Source: Pseudomonas sp. MF4836 (lineage in GTDB: Bacteria > Pseudomonadota > Gammaproteobacteria > Pseudomonadales > Pseudomonadaceae). From it: a stretch of DNA of 64,000 nucleotides. The notes beneath the pieces were generated by a model that worked only from the letters and a program-made list of their open reading frames with translations, searched no databases and had not been told where the DNA came from. Below, piece after piece: positions 35,584-46,557 of the stretch (positions within the stretch are counted from its first letter, which is position 1; each line of letters starts with the position of its first letter). Position numbers and translations under genes: made by a program. The stretch is from the NCBI RefSeq assembly GCF_002018875.1, contig NZ_MVOL01000004.1, positions 434,001 to 498,000 of the forward strand, given 5' to 3'.

Positions 35584-36960
35584 TTACACGGTATGCAGGT
35601 ACCAGTTGTATTCGAGGTCGGAGATGGAGTGTTCGAACTCCTCCAGCTCGCTCTCTTTACAGGCGACAAAGATATCGATGTATTTCGGGTCGATGTACTT
35701 GGCCATGACTTCGCTGTCGTCCAACTCGCGCAGTGCATCGCGCAGGTTGTTCGGCAGGCTTTGCTCGTTCTGCTCGTAGGAGTTGCCTTCAACCGGCGCC
35801 CCCGGCTCGATCTTGTTGGTCAGGCCGTGGTGCACGCCTGCGAGGACCGAAGCCATCAGCAGGTACGGGTTGGCGTCGGCGCCGGCTACGCGGTGTTCGA
35901 TGCGCACGGCATCGGACGAACCGGTCGGCACGCGGATCGCCACGGTGCGGTTGTCCAGGCCCCAGCACGGCGAGTTCGGCACGTAGAACTGAGCGCCGAA
36001 ACGACGGTACGAGTTGACGTTCGGGCAGAGGAAAGCCATCTGCGCCGGTAGGGTCTCGAGCACACCGCCGATCGCGTGACGCAATGCGGCGTTCTGCTCG
36101 GGATCCTCACTGGCAAAAATATTCTTGCCGTCTTTGTCCAGAATCGAAATGTGCACGTGCAGACCGTTGCCCGCCTGGCCCGGGTAAGGCTTGGCCATGA
36201 AGGTGGTGTCCATCTCATGGTCGTAGGCGATGTTCTTGATCAGGCGCTTGAGCAGTACTGCGTAGTCGCAGGCCTTGATCGGGTCGGCGACGTGGTGCAG
36301 GTTCACTTCGAACTGCGCCGGGGCACTTTCCTTGACGATGGCGTCAGCCGGGATGCCTTGCTCTTTCGCACCTTCCAGAATGTCCTGGAGGCAGTCGACG
36401 TATTCGTCGAGGTCGTCGATCAGGTAGACCTGTGTCGAGTGCGGGCGTTTGCCGGAGATCGGCGAGCGCGGCGGTTGAGGGCGGCCATTCACGTTCTCCT
36501 GGTCGATCAGGTAGAACTCCAGCTCGAACGCGGCGCAGATGGTCAGGCCCAGGTCATCGAATTTTGTAACGACTTGGCGCAACACTTCACGCGGGTCGGC
36601 GAAGAAAGGTTCGCCTTCGAGTTCGTGCATGGTCATTAACAGTTGCGCGGTGGGGCGCTTCTGCCACGGCTCGTTGCACAGGGTATCGGGGATCGGATAA
36701 CAGATTCGGTCAGCATCGCCGATGTCCAGACCCAGGCCGGTGCTTTCCACCGTCGAGCCATTGATATCCAGAGCAAATAGAGAGGCCGGCAGGTTGATGC
36801 CTTTCTCGTAAACCTTGTGGAGGCTGGTGCGTTCGATGCGCTTGCCGCGCACCACACCATTCATATCCGCAATCAGAAGGTCAACGTACAGAACCTCAGG
36901 ATGTTCCTTAAGGAACGCGTTCGCTTCGTTAAGCTGAACGGCACGCGGGGGTACCGACAT
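35584..36960 (-). CDS. spuI: gamma-glutamylpolyamine synthetase, glutamine-synthetase family (SpuI)
   Basis: 458 residues, GlnA fold without the adenylylation features of true glutamine synthetase. Segments are LIADMNGVVRGKRIERTSL, AFELEFYLIDQ, FMAKPYPGQAGNGLHVHIS (metal and ammonia site region), NSYRRFGAQFYVPNSPCWG and RIEHRVAGADANPYL. SpuI/PuuA enzymes ligate glutamate to putrescine or other polyamines as the first step of the gamma-glutamylation pathway. Divergent from spuA with 278 bp between. It is a distant paralogue of spuB in the same cluster. Confidence 0.93.
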   Translation of the reverse strand: MSVPPRAVQLNEANAFLKEHPEVLYVDLLIADMNGVVRGKRIERTSLHKVYEKGINLPASLFALDINGSTVESTGLGLDIGDADRICYPIPDTLCNEPWQKRPTAQLLMTMHELEGEPFFADPREVLRQVVTKFDDLGLTICAAFELEFYLIDQENVNGRPQPPRSPISGKRPHSTQVYLIDDLDEYVDCLQDILEGAKEQGIPADAIVKESAPAQFEVNLHHVADPIKACDYAVLLKRLIKNIAYDHEMDTTFMAKPYPGQAGNGLHVHISILDKDGKNIFASEDPEQNAALRHAIGGVLETLPAQMAFLCPNVNSYRRFGAQFYVPNSPCWGLDNRTVAIRVPTGSSDAVRIEHRVAGADANPYLLMASVLAGVHHGLTNKIEPGAPVEGNSYEQNEQSLPNNLRDALRELDDSEVMAKYIDPKYIDIFVACKESELEEFEHSISDLEYNWYLHTV

Positions 36961-37238
36961 GATGCAACACCTTTGTTGTTAAAAATATCAATCATTGATC
37001 TTTTCTGGTTTCAGTCAACCCGAACGGCATGCCGAAGTCAAGTGAGGCCTTTTACGCCCTAATAAAGCGCTTGCACGGCACTTTCGCGGCAAAACAGGGC
37101 GTTTTTCCGTCTTCAGCTACCTCCGGTACCGCAGGCTTGAGCGGGCCGTGTTGTATTTTTTACGGGGGTGTTGTGTAAAAAAATGAACAAGGCTAAGCTC
37201 GATTCAAACCCATAACAGCAATAATACCGGGGTGCTTC

Positions 37239-38015
37239 ATGTCTCGCCTGCCGTTAATCGGCGTCACCGCCTGCACCAAGCAGGTCGGTCTGCATGCTTA
37301 TCATATCAGTGGCGATAAGTACGTCCGCGCAGTTGCTGTTGCTGCCAAGGGCTTGCCATTGATTCTGCCAGCCCTGGCAGAGCTGCTCGACCCGAACGAT
37401 ATTATTGACGGTCTGGACGGCATTCTCTTTACCGGCTCCCCCTCCAATATCGAACCTTTTCATTACCAGGGCCAGGCCAGTGCGCCGGGTACTGCTCATG
37501 ATTCTGCACGCGACGCCACCACCCTCCCGTTGATTCGTGCCGCCGTTGCGGCCGGAATTCCAGTGCTCGGCATCTGCCGCGGCTTTCAGGAAATGAACGT
37601 CGCCTTCGGCGGCAGCCTGCATCAGAACGTTCATCTGGTCGGCCCCTATATGGACCACCGCGAAGATCCCAGCCAGCCGCTGGAGGTGCAGTATGCCCCG
37701 GCTCATGCCGTGCATATCCAGGCCGGCGGCGTGCTGGCCGGCCTGGGCTTGCCGAGCGAGATCCAGGTCAACTCGATCCACGCCCAGGGCGTCGATCGCC
37801 CGGCCCCCGGCCTGCGGGTCGAGGCGGTAGCGCCCGACGGCTTGATCGAGGCGATTTCCGTGACGGCGGGCAAGGCTTTTGCTTTAGGCGTGCAATGGCA
37901 TCCCGAATGGCAGGTAAGCTCCAACCCTCACTACCTGGCCATTTTCCGGGCCTTTGGTGAGGCCTGCCGCAAGCGGGCAACACAACGCGACGCCGATGCG
38001 TCACAAAACGCCTGA
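37239..38015 (+). CDS. spuA: gamma-glutamyl-GABA hydrolase (class I amidotransferase-like), SpuA
   Basis: 258 residues, peptidase C26 family. Nucleophile C113 in VLGICRGFQEMNVAFGGSLHQ; catalytic His and Glu in LGVQWHPEWQ. PuuD-type enzymes release GABA from gamma-glutamyl-GABA, the last deglutamylation step of putrescine catabolism. First gene of the rightward spu operon; spuB follows after 36 bp. Confidence 0.93.
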   Translation: MSRLPLIGVTACTKQVGLHAYHISGDKYVRAVAVAAKGLPLILPALAELLDPNDIIDGLDGILFTGSPSNIEPFHYQGQASAPGTAHDSARDATTLPLIRAAVAAGIPVLGICRGFQEMNVAFGGSLHQNVHLVGPYMDHREDPSQPLEVQYAPAHAVHIQAGGVLAGLGLPSEIQVNSIHAQGVDRPAPGLRVEAVAPDGLIEAISVTAGKAFALGVQWHPEWQVSSNPHYLAIFRAFGEACRKRATQRDADASQNA

Positions 38016-38051
38016 CTTATAAGAGTCAGGAAACTCAGCCTAGAGGCATTT

Positions 38052-39410
38052 ATGAGTAACAACCTCGACCAGCTCACCGATTGGTTGAAAGACCACAAGA
38101 TCACAGAAGTCGAATGCATGATTGGCGATCTGACCGGTATCACCCGGGGCAAGATCTCGCCGACCAACAAGTTCATCGCCGAAAAAGGCATGCGCCTGCC
38201 CGAGAGCGTGCTTTTGCAGACGGTCACCGGCGACTATGTCGAAGACGACATCTATTACGAGCTGCTCGATCCTGCCGACATCGACATGATCTGCCGCCCT
38301 GACCAGAACGCCGTATTCCTCGTGCCCTGGGCCATCGAGCCCACGGCGCAGGTGATCCACGACACCTACGACAAGCAAGGCAACCCGATCGAGCTGTCGC
38401 CGCGCAACGTCTTGAAGAAAGTCCTGAAGCTCTACTCCGATCGCGGCTGGCAGCCCATCGTCGCTCCGGAGATGGAGTTCTACCTGACCAAGCGCTGCGA
38501 AGACCCGGACTTCCCGTTGCAGCCGCCCATCGGCCGCTCCGGTCGCCCGGAAACCGGCCGCCAGTCGTTCTCCATTGAAGCCGCCAACGAATTCGACCCG
38601 TTGTTCGAAGACGTCTACGACTGGTGCGAGCTGCAGGAACTGGACCTCGATACCCTGATTCACGAAGACGGCACGGCGCAGATGGAAATCAACTTCCGTC
38701 ACGGCGATGCCCTGTCCCTGGCCGACCAGATCCTGGTGTTCAAACGCACCATGCGCGAGGCCGCGCTCAAGCACAATGTAGCGGCGACCTTCATGGCCAA
38801 GCCCATGACCGGCGAACCCGGCAGCGCCATGCACCTGCACCAGAGCATCATCGACATCGAGACCGGCAAGAACGTCTTCTCCAATGAAGACGGGACCATG
38901 AGCCAGCTGTTCCTGCACCACATCGGTGGTTTGCAGAAGCTGATTCCCGAGCTGTTGCCGCTGTTCGCACCGAACGTCAATTCGTTCCGCCGCTTCCTGC
39001 CCGATACGTCGGCGCCGGTGAACGTGGAGTGGGGCGAAGAGAACCGCACCGTCGGCCTGCGCGTACCGGATGCCGGCCCGCAGAACCGTCGTGTGGAAAA
39101 CCGCCTGCCGGGGGCTGACGCCAACCCTTACCTGGCGATTGCCGCGAGCCTGCTCTGCGGTTTTATCGGCATGGTCGAGGGGATCAATCCGAGCGCGCCG
39201 GTGGTCGGTCGTGGTTACGAGCGCCGCAACCTGCGCCTGCCGCTGACCATCGAAGACGCGCTGGAGCGTATGGAAAACAGCGCCACCGTCGAAAAATACC
39301 TGGGTAAAAAATTCATCACTGGCTACGTCGCGGTCAAGCGGGCCGAGCATGAAAACTTCAAGCGCGTGATCAGCTCATGGGAGCGGGAATTCCTGCTGTT
39401 CGCCGTCTGA
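38052..39410 (+). CDS. spuB: gamma-glutamylputrescine synthetase (SpuB)
   Basis: 452 residues, second glutamine-synthetase-family enzyme of the cluster. It carries ECMIGDLTGITRGKISPTNK, VAPEMEFYLTKR, ATFMAKPMTGEPGSAMHLHQ, NSFRRFLPDTSAPVNVEW and RVENRLPGADANPYLAIAA. It attaches glutamate to putrescine (PuuA reaction). Paralogous to spuI, and the two may differ in polyamine preference. Codon use and spacing fit one operon with spuA and spuC. Confidence 0.93.
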   Translation: MSNNLDQLTDWLKDHKITEVECMIGDLTGITRGKISPTNKFIAEKGMRLPESVLLQTVTGDYVEDDIYYELLDPADIDMICRPDQNAVFLVPWAIEPTAQVIHDTYDKQGNPIELSPRNVLKKVLKLYSDRGWQPIVAPEMEFYLTKRCEDPDFPLQPPIGRSGRPETGRQSFSIEAANEFDPLFEDVYDWCELQELDLDTLIHEDGTAQMEINFRHGDALSLADQILVFKRTMREAALKHNVAATFMAKPMTGEPGSAMHLHQSIIDIETGKNVFSNEDGTMSQLFLHHIGGLQKLIPELLPLFAPNVNSFRRFLPDTSAPVNVEWGEENRTVGLRVPDAGPQNRRVENRLPGADANPYLAIAASLLCGFIGMVEGINPSAPVVGRGYERRNLRLPLTIEDALERMENSATVEKYLGKKFITGYVAVKRAEHENFKRVISSWEREFLLFAV

Positions 39411-39463
39411 CACACCGGGCGCCGCGGCCGCAAGCGGCGCCCAACTGACTCTAGGAGAGCCGT

Positions 39464-40828
39464 ATGACCAGCAACAACCCGCAAACCCGTGAATGGCAAG
39501 CCCTCAGCAACGATCACCACCTGGCCCCCTTCAGCGATTTCAAGCAGCTGAAAGAGAAAGGCCCGCGGATTATCACCACCGCCAAGGGCGTGTACCTGTG
39601 GGACAGCGAAGGCAACAAGATCCTCGACGGCATGGCCGGCCTGTGGTGCGTGGCCATCGGTTACGGTCGCGATGAACTGGCGGATGCTGCCGCGAAGCAG
39701 ATGAAAGAACTGCCGTACTACAACCTGTTCTTCCAGACCGCCCACCCGCCGGTGCTGGAGCTGTCCAAGGCCATCGCCGACATTGCCCCTGAAGGCATGA
39801 ACCACGTGTTCTTCACCGGTTCCGGCTCCGAAGGCAACGACACCATGCTGCGTATGGTCCGCCACTACTGGGCGATCAAGGGCCAGCCGAACAAGAAAAC
39901 CATCATCAGCCGGGTCAACGGCTATCACGGTTCCACCGTGGCCGGCGCGAGCCTGGGCGGCATGACTTACATGCACGAACAGGGCGACCTGCCGATCCCG
40001 GGCATTGTCCACATCCCGCAACCCTACTGGTTCGGCGAGGGTGGCGACATGAGCCCCGAAGAGTTCGGGGTCTGGGCCGCCAACCAGCTGGAAGAGAAGA
40101 TTCTGGAAATCGGCGTGGATAACGTCGGTGCCTTTATTGCCGAGCCGATCCAGGGCGCCGGTGGCGTGATCGTTCCACCGGAAAGCTACTGGCCGCGCAT
40201 CAAGGAAATCCTCGCCAAGTACGACATCCTGTTCGTCGCCGACGAGGTGATCTGCGGTTTCGGGCGTACCGGCGAATGGTTCGGCAGCGACTTCTACGAC
40301 CTCAAGCCGGACATGATGACCATCGCCAAGGGCCTGACCTCGGGCTACATCCCGATGGGTGGCCTGATCGTGCGCGACGAAGTGGTCGCGGTGTTGAATG
40401 AAGGCGGTGATTTCAACCACGGCTTCACCTATTCCGGGCACCCGGTGGCGGCGGCCGTGGCCCTGGAAAACATTCGCATCATGCGCGATGAAAAAATTAT
40501 CGAACGCGTTCATGCAGAAACGGCACCCTATTTGCAGAAACGTCTGCGCGAACTCAACGATCACCCCCTGGTGGGCGAAGTTCGTGGAGTGGGTCTGCTG
40601 GGCGCCATCGAGCTGGTTCAGGACAAGGCGACACGGGCGCGGTATGTGGGCAAGGGCGTCGGCATGATCTGCCGTCAGTTCTGCTTCGACAATGGCCTGA
40701 TCATGCGCGCCGTGGGCGACACCATGATCATCGCTCCACCGCTGGTGATCAGCCACGCGGAGATCGATGAACTGGTGGCCAAGGCACGCAAGTGCCTGGA
40801 TCTGACCTTGAGTGCGCTGCAAGGCTAA
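39464..40828 (+). CDS. spuC: putrescine-pyruvate aminotransferase (SpuC)
   Basis: 454 residues, class-III PLP aminotransferase. The PLP lysine is K289 in MMTIAKGLTSGYIPMGG; DEVICGFGRTGEWFG precedes it and FFTGSGSEGNDTMLRMVR binds the phosphate. SpuC transfers the amino group of putrescine (or gamma-glutamylated forms) to pyruvate, giving 4-aminobutanal and alanine. Last catabolic gene before the transporter genes; 185 bp separate it from spuD, so a separate promoter is possible. Confidence 0.94.
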   Translation: MTSNNPQTREWQALSNDHHLAPFSDFKQLKEKGPRIITTAKGVYLWDSEGNKILDGMAGLWCVAIGYGRDELADAAAKQMKELPYYNLFFQTAHPPVLELSKAIADIAPEGMNHVFFTGSGSEGNDTMLRMVRHYWAIKGQPNKKTIISRVNGYHGSTVAGASLGGMTYMHEQGDLPIPGIVHIPQPYWFGEGGDMSPEEFGVWAANQLEEKILEIGVDNVGAFIAEPIQGAGGVIVPPESYWPRIKEILAKYDILFVADEVICGFGRTGEWFGSDFYDLKPDMMTIAKGLTSGYIPMGGLIVRDEVVAVLNEGGDFNHGFTYSGHPVAAAVALENIRIMRDEKIIERVHAETAPYLQKRLRELNDHPLVGEVRGVGLLGAIELVQDKATRARYVGKGVGMICRQFCFDNGLIMRAVGDTMIIAPPLVISHAEIDELVAKARKCLDLTLSALQG

Positions 40829-41013
40829 GTGCTAGGCTCTGGGCGGAGTATCTAGCGGTACTTTCGCCCTGAGCAGTTATAAAGGATGGGTCTTTCCTTG
40901 AAAGCCTGCCTTGGATCTTGCCAGACTACCCGCTGTTTTTAGTTGCTCGGGAATCGGCCGCCGGCTCTTGGTTAACAAGAATGTGGTTAAAAAGAATAAT
41001 TGGAGCATTACGC

Positions 41014-42126
41014 ATGAAGGCATTAGGTATGAAGATAGCTGGCAAGACCCTCCTCGCGATCTCCCTGATGGGCGCATTCGCTGGCGCAGCCCAGGCCGAT
41101 GACAAGGTTCTGCACGTTTACAACTGGTCCGACTACATCGCGCCGGACACCATCAAGAAGTTTGAAACCGAATCCGGTATCAAAGTCGTGTACGACGTGT
41201 TCGACAGTAACGAAACCCTGGAAGCCAAGTTGTTGGCCGGCAAGTCCGGTTACGACATCGTGGTGCCGTCCAACAACTTCCTGGCCAAACAGATCAAGGC
41301 CGGTGTCTACCAAGAGTTGGACCGCTCCAAACTGCCTAATTGGAAAAACCTCAACGAATCCCTGCTCAAGGCCGTGTCCGTCAGCGACCCGGGCAACAAA
41401 CACGCATTCCCTTACATGTGGGGCTCGATCGGTATCGGCTTCAATGCCGAGAAGGTCAAGGCTGCATTGGGCGCCGATGCACCGACCAACTCCTGGGACC
41501 TGCTGTTCAAGCCTGAGAACGCAGCCAAGTTGAAATCGTGCGGCATCAGCTTCCTCGATTCGCCAACCGAGATGATTCCGGTGGCACTGCACTACCTGGG
41601 CTATCCAACCGACAGCCAGGACAAGAAACAACTGGCCGAAGCTGAAGCACTGTTCCTGAAGATCCGTCCTTCGATCGGCTACTTCCACTCTTCCAAGTAC
41701 ATCTCTGACCTGGCCAACGGCAACATCTGCGTCGCGGTCGGTTACTCGGGCGATATCTACCAGGCCAAGTCCCGTGCTGCCGAAGCCGGTGACAAGGTGA
41801 AAGTCAGCTACAACATTCCGAAAGAAGGTGCTGGCAGCTTCTACGACATGGTCGCCATCCCGAAAGATGCGGAAAACGTCGAAGGCGCCTACAAGTTCAT
41901 GACCTTCCTGCAGAAGCCGGAAATCATGGCCGAGATCACCAACGCCGTGCGTTTCCCCAACGGTAACGCGGCTGCAACCGCCCTGGTCGATAAAGACATC
42001 ACCAGCGATCCAGGCATCTACCCGCCAGCGGACGTGCAGGCCAAGTTGTATGCGATTGCCGACTTGCCAGCCGCGACCCAGCGGATCCTGACGCGCAGCT
42101 GGACCAAGATCAAATCCGGTAAATAA
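41014..42126 (+). CDS. spuD: polyamine ABC transporter substrate-binding protein (SpuD/PotF type)
   Basis: 370 residues. Start ATG at 41014 with TTGGAG upstream, followed by a signal peptide ([16 protein letters not shown]). PotF-type motifs: [71 protein letters not shown]. By position it corresponds to SpuD, the putrescine binder of P. aeruginosa. About 60 percent similar by eye to the next gene, so the pair is a tandem duplication with diverged ligand choice. Confidence 0.93.
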   Translation: MKALGMKIAGKTLLAISLMGAFAGAAQADDKVLHVYNWSDYIAPDTIKKFETESGIKVVYDVFDSNETLEAKLLAGKSGYDIVVPSNNFLAKQIKAGVYQELDRSKLPNWKNLNESLLKAVSVSDPGNKHAFPYMWGSIGIGFNAEKVKAALGADAPTNSWDLLFKPENAAKLKSCGISFLDSPTEMIPVALHYLGYPTDSQDKKQLAEAEALFLKIRPSIGYFHSSKYISDLANGNICVAVGYSGDIYQAKSRAAEAGDKVKVSYNIPKEGAGSFYDMVAIPKDAENVEGAYKFMTFLQKPEIMAEITNAVRFPNGNAAATALVDKDITSDPGIYPPADVQAKLYAIADLPAATQRILTRSWTKIKSGK

Positions 42127-42135
42127 CGCAAACCT

Positions 42136-42235
42136 GTAGCCGCTGCCCAAGGCCGCGATGGCCCCGAAAGGGGCCTGGCGCTGATGAAAGCAGGGTTTTC
42201 TTCGTCAGCGCTGGCAGCCTGCCAGCAGCGGCTAC
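42136..42235. repeat. REP-type palindromic element between spuD and spuE
   Basis: Terminal inverted repeats GTAGCCGCTG (42136-42145) and CAGCGGCTAC (42226-42235) enclose two inner stems, GGCCCC-GAAA-GGGGCC (42160-42175) and CGCTGA...TCAGCG (42179-42210). GTAGCCGCTG is the core of a dispersed Pseudomonas REP family and recurs at 52654 and 54780. Confidence 0.8.
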
Positions 42236-42251
42236 ATCGGTTTTGCCGTAA

Positions 42252-43475
<1,224 letters not shown>

Positions 43476-43546
43476 CTTCAAAGGCTCAAACTATCCAAGG
43501 CTCGCCTGTATCGGGCGAGCTGCAAATTTTGTTGGGAGTTTCGCAA

Positions 43547-44689
43547 ATGGCTGTTGCCTCCGGCGCCTACAAGAAAGCCCTCGAGGGCGACCAGACACCT
43601 AAGCAGGTGTTGGTCAAAATCGACCGGGTCACGAAGAAGTTCGACGAGACGATTGCCGTGGACGACGTGTCCCTGGAAATCAAGAAAGGCGAAATCTTCG
43701 CCTTGCTCGGCGGATCGGGTTCGGGCAAATCCACCTTGCTGCGCATGCTCGCAGGCTTCGAGCGGCCGACCGAGGGGCGAATCTTCCTCGATGGCGTGGA
43801 CATCACCGACATGCCGCCCTACGAGCGGCCGATCAACATGATGTTCCAGTCCTATGCGTTGTTCCCGCACATGACCGTGGCCCAGAACATTGCCTTCGGC
43901 CTCAAGCAGGACAAGATCCCGGCGGCGGAAGTCGACGCCCGGGTCGCGGAAATGCTCAAGCTGGTGCAGATGAGCCAATACGCCAAGCGCAAGCCGCACC
44001 AGCTTTCCGGTGGCCAGCGCCAGCGCGTGGCCCTGGCTCGCTCCCTGGCCAAGCGTCCGAAACTGCTGCTGCTCGATGAGCCGATGGGCGCCCTGGACAA
44101 GAAACTGCGCTCGCAGATGCAACTGGAGCTGGTGGAGATCATCGAGCGCGTCGGCGTGACCTGCGTGATGGTGACCCACGACCAGGAAGAGGCCATGACC
44201 ATGGCCGAACGCATCGCCATCATGCACCTGGGCTGGATCGCGCAGATCGGCAGCCCGATCGACATCTACGAAACCCCGGTCAGCCGCCTGGTCTGCGAGT
44301 TCATCGGCAACGTCAACATCTTCGAAGGCGAAGTGATCGACGACGCCGAAGGCCACGCAACCATCACCTGCAAAGACCTGGATCGCCAGATCTACGTCGG
44401 CCACGGCATCAGCACCTCGGTGCAGGACAAGTCGGTGACCTACGCGATTCGCCCGGAAAAACTGCTGGTCACTGCCGAAATGCCGACCTGCGAATACAAC
44501 TGGTCCAGCGGCAAGGTGCACGACATCGCCTACCTGGGCGGACACTCGGTGTTCTACGTCGAACTGCCGAGCGGCAAGCTGGTGCAGTCGTTCGTGGCCA
44601 ACGCCGAGCGCCGCGGCGCCCGTCCGACCTGGGGTGACCAGGTCTACGTCTGGTGGGAAGACGACAGCGGCGTGGTACTTCGCTCATGA
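43547..44689 (+). CDS. spuF: polyamine ABC transporter ATP-binding protein (SpuF/PotA type)
   Basis: 380 residues. Walker A GGSGSGKST (K61), Q-loop NMMFQSYALFPHMTV, signature LSGGQRQRVALARSLAKR, Walker B LLLLDEPMGALDKKLR, switch MVTHDQEEAMTMAERIAIM, and a C-terminal TOBE domain (TYAIRPEKLLVT). Start ATG at 43547 follows TTGGGAG. Stop overlaps spuG start by four bases. Confidence 0.95.
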   Translation: MAVASGAYKKALEGDQTPKQVLVKIDRVTKKFDETIAVDDVSLEIKKGEIFALLGGSGSGKSTLLRMLAGFERPTEGRIFLDGVDITDMPPYERPINMMFQSYALFPHMTVAQNIAFGLKQDKIPAAEVDARVAEMLKLVQMSQYAKRKPHQLSGGQRQRVALARSLAKRPKLLLLDEPMGALDKKLRSQMQLELVEIIERVGVTCVMVTHDQEEAMTMAERIAIMHLGWIAQIGSPIDIYETPVSRLVCEFIGNVNIFEGEVIDDAEGHATITCKDLDRQIYVGHGISTSVQDKSVTYAIRPEKLLVTAEMPTCEYNWSSGKVHDIAYLGGHSVFYVELPSGKLVQSFVANAERRGARPTWGDQVYVWWEDDSGVVLRS

Positions 44690-45606
44690 ACATGCGAAAG
44701 CTCAAGCGCCGACTCAATCGAATAATTCCCGGTGGCCGTCAATTGGTCATCGGGGTCCCGTTCATCTGGCTGTTCCTGTTTTTCATGCTGCCGTTCTTCA
44801 TCGTCCTGAAGATCAGCTTCGCTGAAGCCGATGTGGCCATCCCGCCGTACACCGAGATCTACAGCTACGTCGACCAGAAGGTGCAGCTGCTGCTGAACCT
44901 GGGCAACTACTCGATGCTGGGCGACGACGAGCTGTACATCGCCGCCTACCTCGGCTCGCTGAAGATGGCGTTTTTCAGCACCATCCTCTGCCTGCTGATT
45001 GGCTACCCGATGGCCTACGGCATCGCCACGGCACGCAAAGAGATCCAGACCGTGCTGGTGTTGCTGATCATGATGCCGACCTGGACCGCGATCCTGATCC
45101 GCGTCTATGCCTGGATGGGCATCCTCAGCAACAACGGCCTGCTCAACGGCATCCTGATGGGCATGGGCTGGATCAACGAACCGCTGCAGATCCTCAACAC
45201 CAACATCGCGGTGTACATCGGCGTGGTCTATTCCTACCTGCCGTTCATGATCCTGCCGCTGTACGCGAACCTGGTGAAGCATGACCACAGCCTGCTGGAA
45301 GCCGCGTCGGACCTGGGTTCAAGCACCTTCAACAGCTTCTGGAAGATCACCATCCCACTGTCCAAGAACGGCATCATCGCCGGCTGCATGCTGGTGTTCA
45401 TCCCGGTGGTGGGCGAGTTCGTGATCCCGGAACTGCTGGGCGGCCCGGAAACCCTGATGATCGGTAAAGTGCTCTGGCAAGAGTTCTTCAACAACCGTGA
45501 CTGGCCGGTGGCGTCGGCCCTGGCGGTGGTGATGCTGGCGATCCTGATTGTGCCGATCATCCTCTTCAACCGTAGTCAGGCCAAAGAGATGGAGGGCAAA
45601 GAATGA
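44686..45606 (+). CDS. spuG: polyamine ABC transporter permease (SpuG/PotB type)
   Basis: 306 residues, six membrane helices with a basic N-terminus (MNMRKLKRRLNRIIPGGRQL). EAA loop LLEAASDLGSSTFNSFWKIT. First of two permease subunits in the PotABCD-like importer. ATGA overlaps on both sides couple it to spuF and spuH. Confidence 0.95.
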   Translation: MNMRKLKRRLNRIIPGGRQLVIGVPFIWLFLFFMLPFFIVLKISFAEADVAIPPYTEIYSYVDQKVQLLLNLGNYSMLGDDELYIAAYLGSLKMAFFSTILCLLIGYPMAYGIATARKEIQTVLVLLIMMPTWTAILIRVYAWMGILSNNGLLNGILMGMGWINEPLQILNTNIAVYIGVVYSYLPFMILPLYANLVKHDHSLLEAASDLGSSTFNSFWKITIPLSKNGIIAGCMLVFIPVVGEFVIPELLGGPETLMIGKVLWQEFFNNRDWPVASALAVVMLAILIVPIILFNRSQAKEMEGKE

Positions 45607-46493
45607 AGCGCTTCAGTTTTTCTACCCTGATGCTGGTGCTCGGCTTGCTGTTCATCTACCTGCCGATGCTGATCCTGGTGATCTACTCGTTCAACGCCTC
45701 GAAGCTGGTGACGGTCTGGGGCGGCTGGTCGATCAAGTGGTACGTCGGCCTGCTGGACAACACCCAACTGATGGGCTCGGTCCTGCGCTCCCTGGAGATC
45801 GCCTGCTATACGGCGATCGCTGCGGTGGCGCTGGGGACCCTGGCGGCGTTCGTGCTGACTCGGATCACCCACTTCAAGGGTCGCACGCTGTTCGGCGGCC
45901 TGGTGACCGCGCCGCTGGTGATGCCCGAAGTGATCACCGGTCTGTCGCTGTTGCTGCTGTTCGTGGCCATGGCACAGATGATCGGCTGGCCCCAGGAACG
46001 TGGCCTGGTGACCATCTGGATCGCCCACACCACCTTCTGCTCGGCCTATGTGGCGGTGGTGGTGTCGGCGCGCCTGCGGGAGCTGGACCTGTCCATCGAA
46101 GAGGCGGCCATGGACCTTGGGGCACGGCCGTGGAAGGTGTTCTTCCTGATCACCATCCCGATGATCGCGCCCTCGCTGGCAGCCGGCGGCATGATGTCGT
46201 TCGCCCTGTCCCTGGATGACCTGGTACTGGCCAGCTTCGTTTCCGGCCCGGGTTCCACCACCTTGCCGATGGAAGTGTTCTCGGCGGTGCGCCTGGGGGT
46301 CAAACCGGAAATCAACGCCGTGGCCAGCCTGATTCTGCTGGCGGTGTCCCTGGTGACCTTCCTGGTCTGGTTCTTCAGCCGCCGCGCCGAAGAAGCGCGC
46401 AAACGTGCGATCCAGCAGGCCATCGAAGAAAGCGCGGCCGATTCCTGGAAACAGCCTGACGTCCGTCGGGCCCAGGCGCCGGAAGCCGTTTAA
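45603..46493 (+). CDS. spuH: polyamine ABC transporter permease (SpuH/PotC type)
   Basis: 296 residues, six membrane helices, EAA loop IEEAAMDLGARPWKVFFLIT. Second permease subunit; closes the spu operon, which ends at a terminator 17 bp downstream. The C-terminal cytosolic tail (SRRAEEARKRAIQQAIEE) is charged. Confidence 0.95.
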   Translation: MKRFSFSTLMLVLGLLFIYLPMLILVIYSFNASKLVTVWGGWSIKWYVGLLDNTQLMGSVLRSLEIACYTAIAAVALGTLAAFVLTRITHFKGRTLFGGLVTAPLVMPEVITGLSLLLLFVAMAQMIGWPQERGLVTIWIAHTTFCSAYVAVVVSARLRELDLSIEEAAMDLGARPWKVFFLITIPMIAPSLAAGGMMSFALSLDDLVLASFVSGPGSTTLPMEVFSAVRLGVKPEINAVASLILLAVSLVTFLVWFFSRRAEEARKRAIQQAIEESAADSWKQPDVRRAQAPEAV

Positions 46494-46510
46494 GCCCCAG
46501 CGATGCAATA

Positions 46511-46538
46511 AACGCCCCTGTCGAAGGGGCGTTTTTGT
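46511..46538 (+). terminator. rho-independent terminator after spuH
   Basis: AACGCCCCT-GTCGA-AGGGGCGTT followed by TTTGTTTC. It also lies downstream of the convergent HD-domain gene. Confidence 0.9.
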
Positions 46539-46557
46539 TTCTGCCGTTAGCCCCTGC

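Noticed and set aside
39323..40822. 499-codon frame antisense to spuC
   Set aside because: spuC has an intact PLP site on the other strand; shadow composition.
42136..42235. Rho-independent terminator after spuD
   Set aside because: The GGCCCC-GAAA-GGGGCC hairpin lacks a T-run and is part of a larger palindromic repeat shared with other loci, so it is called a REP element.
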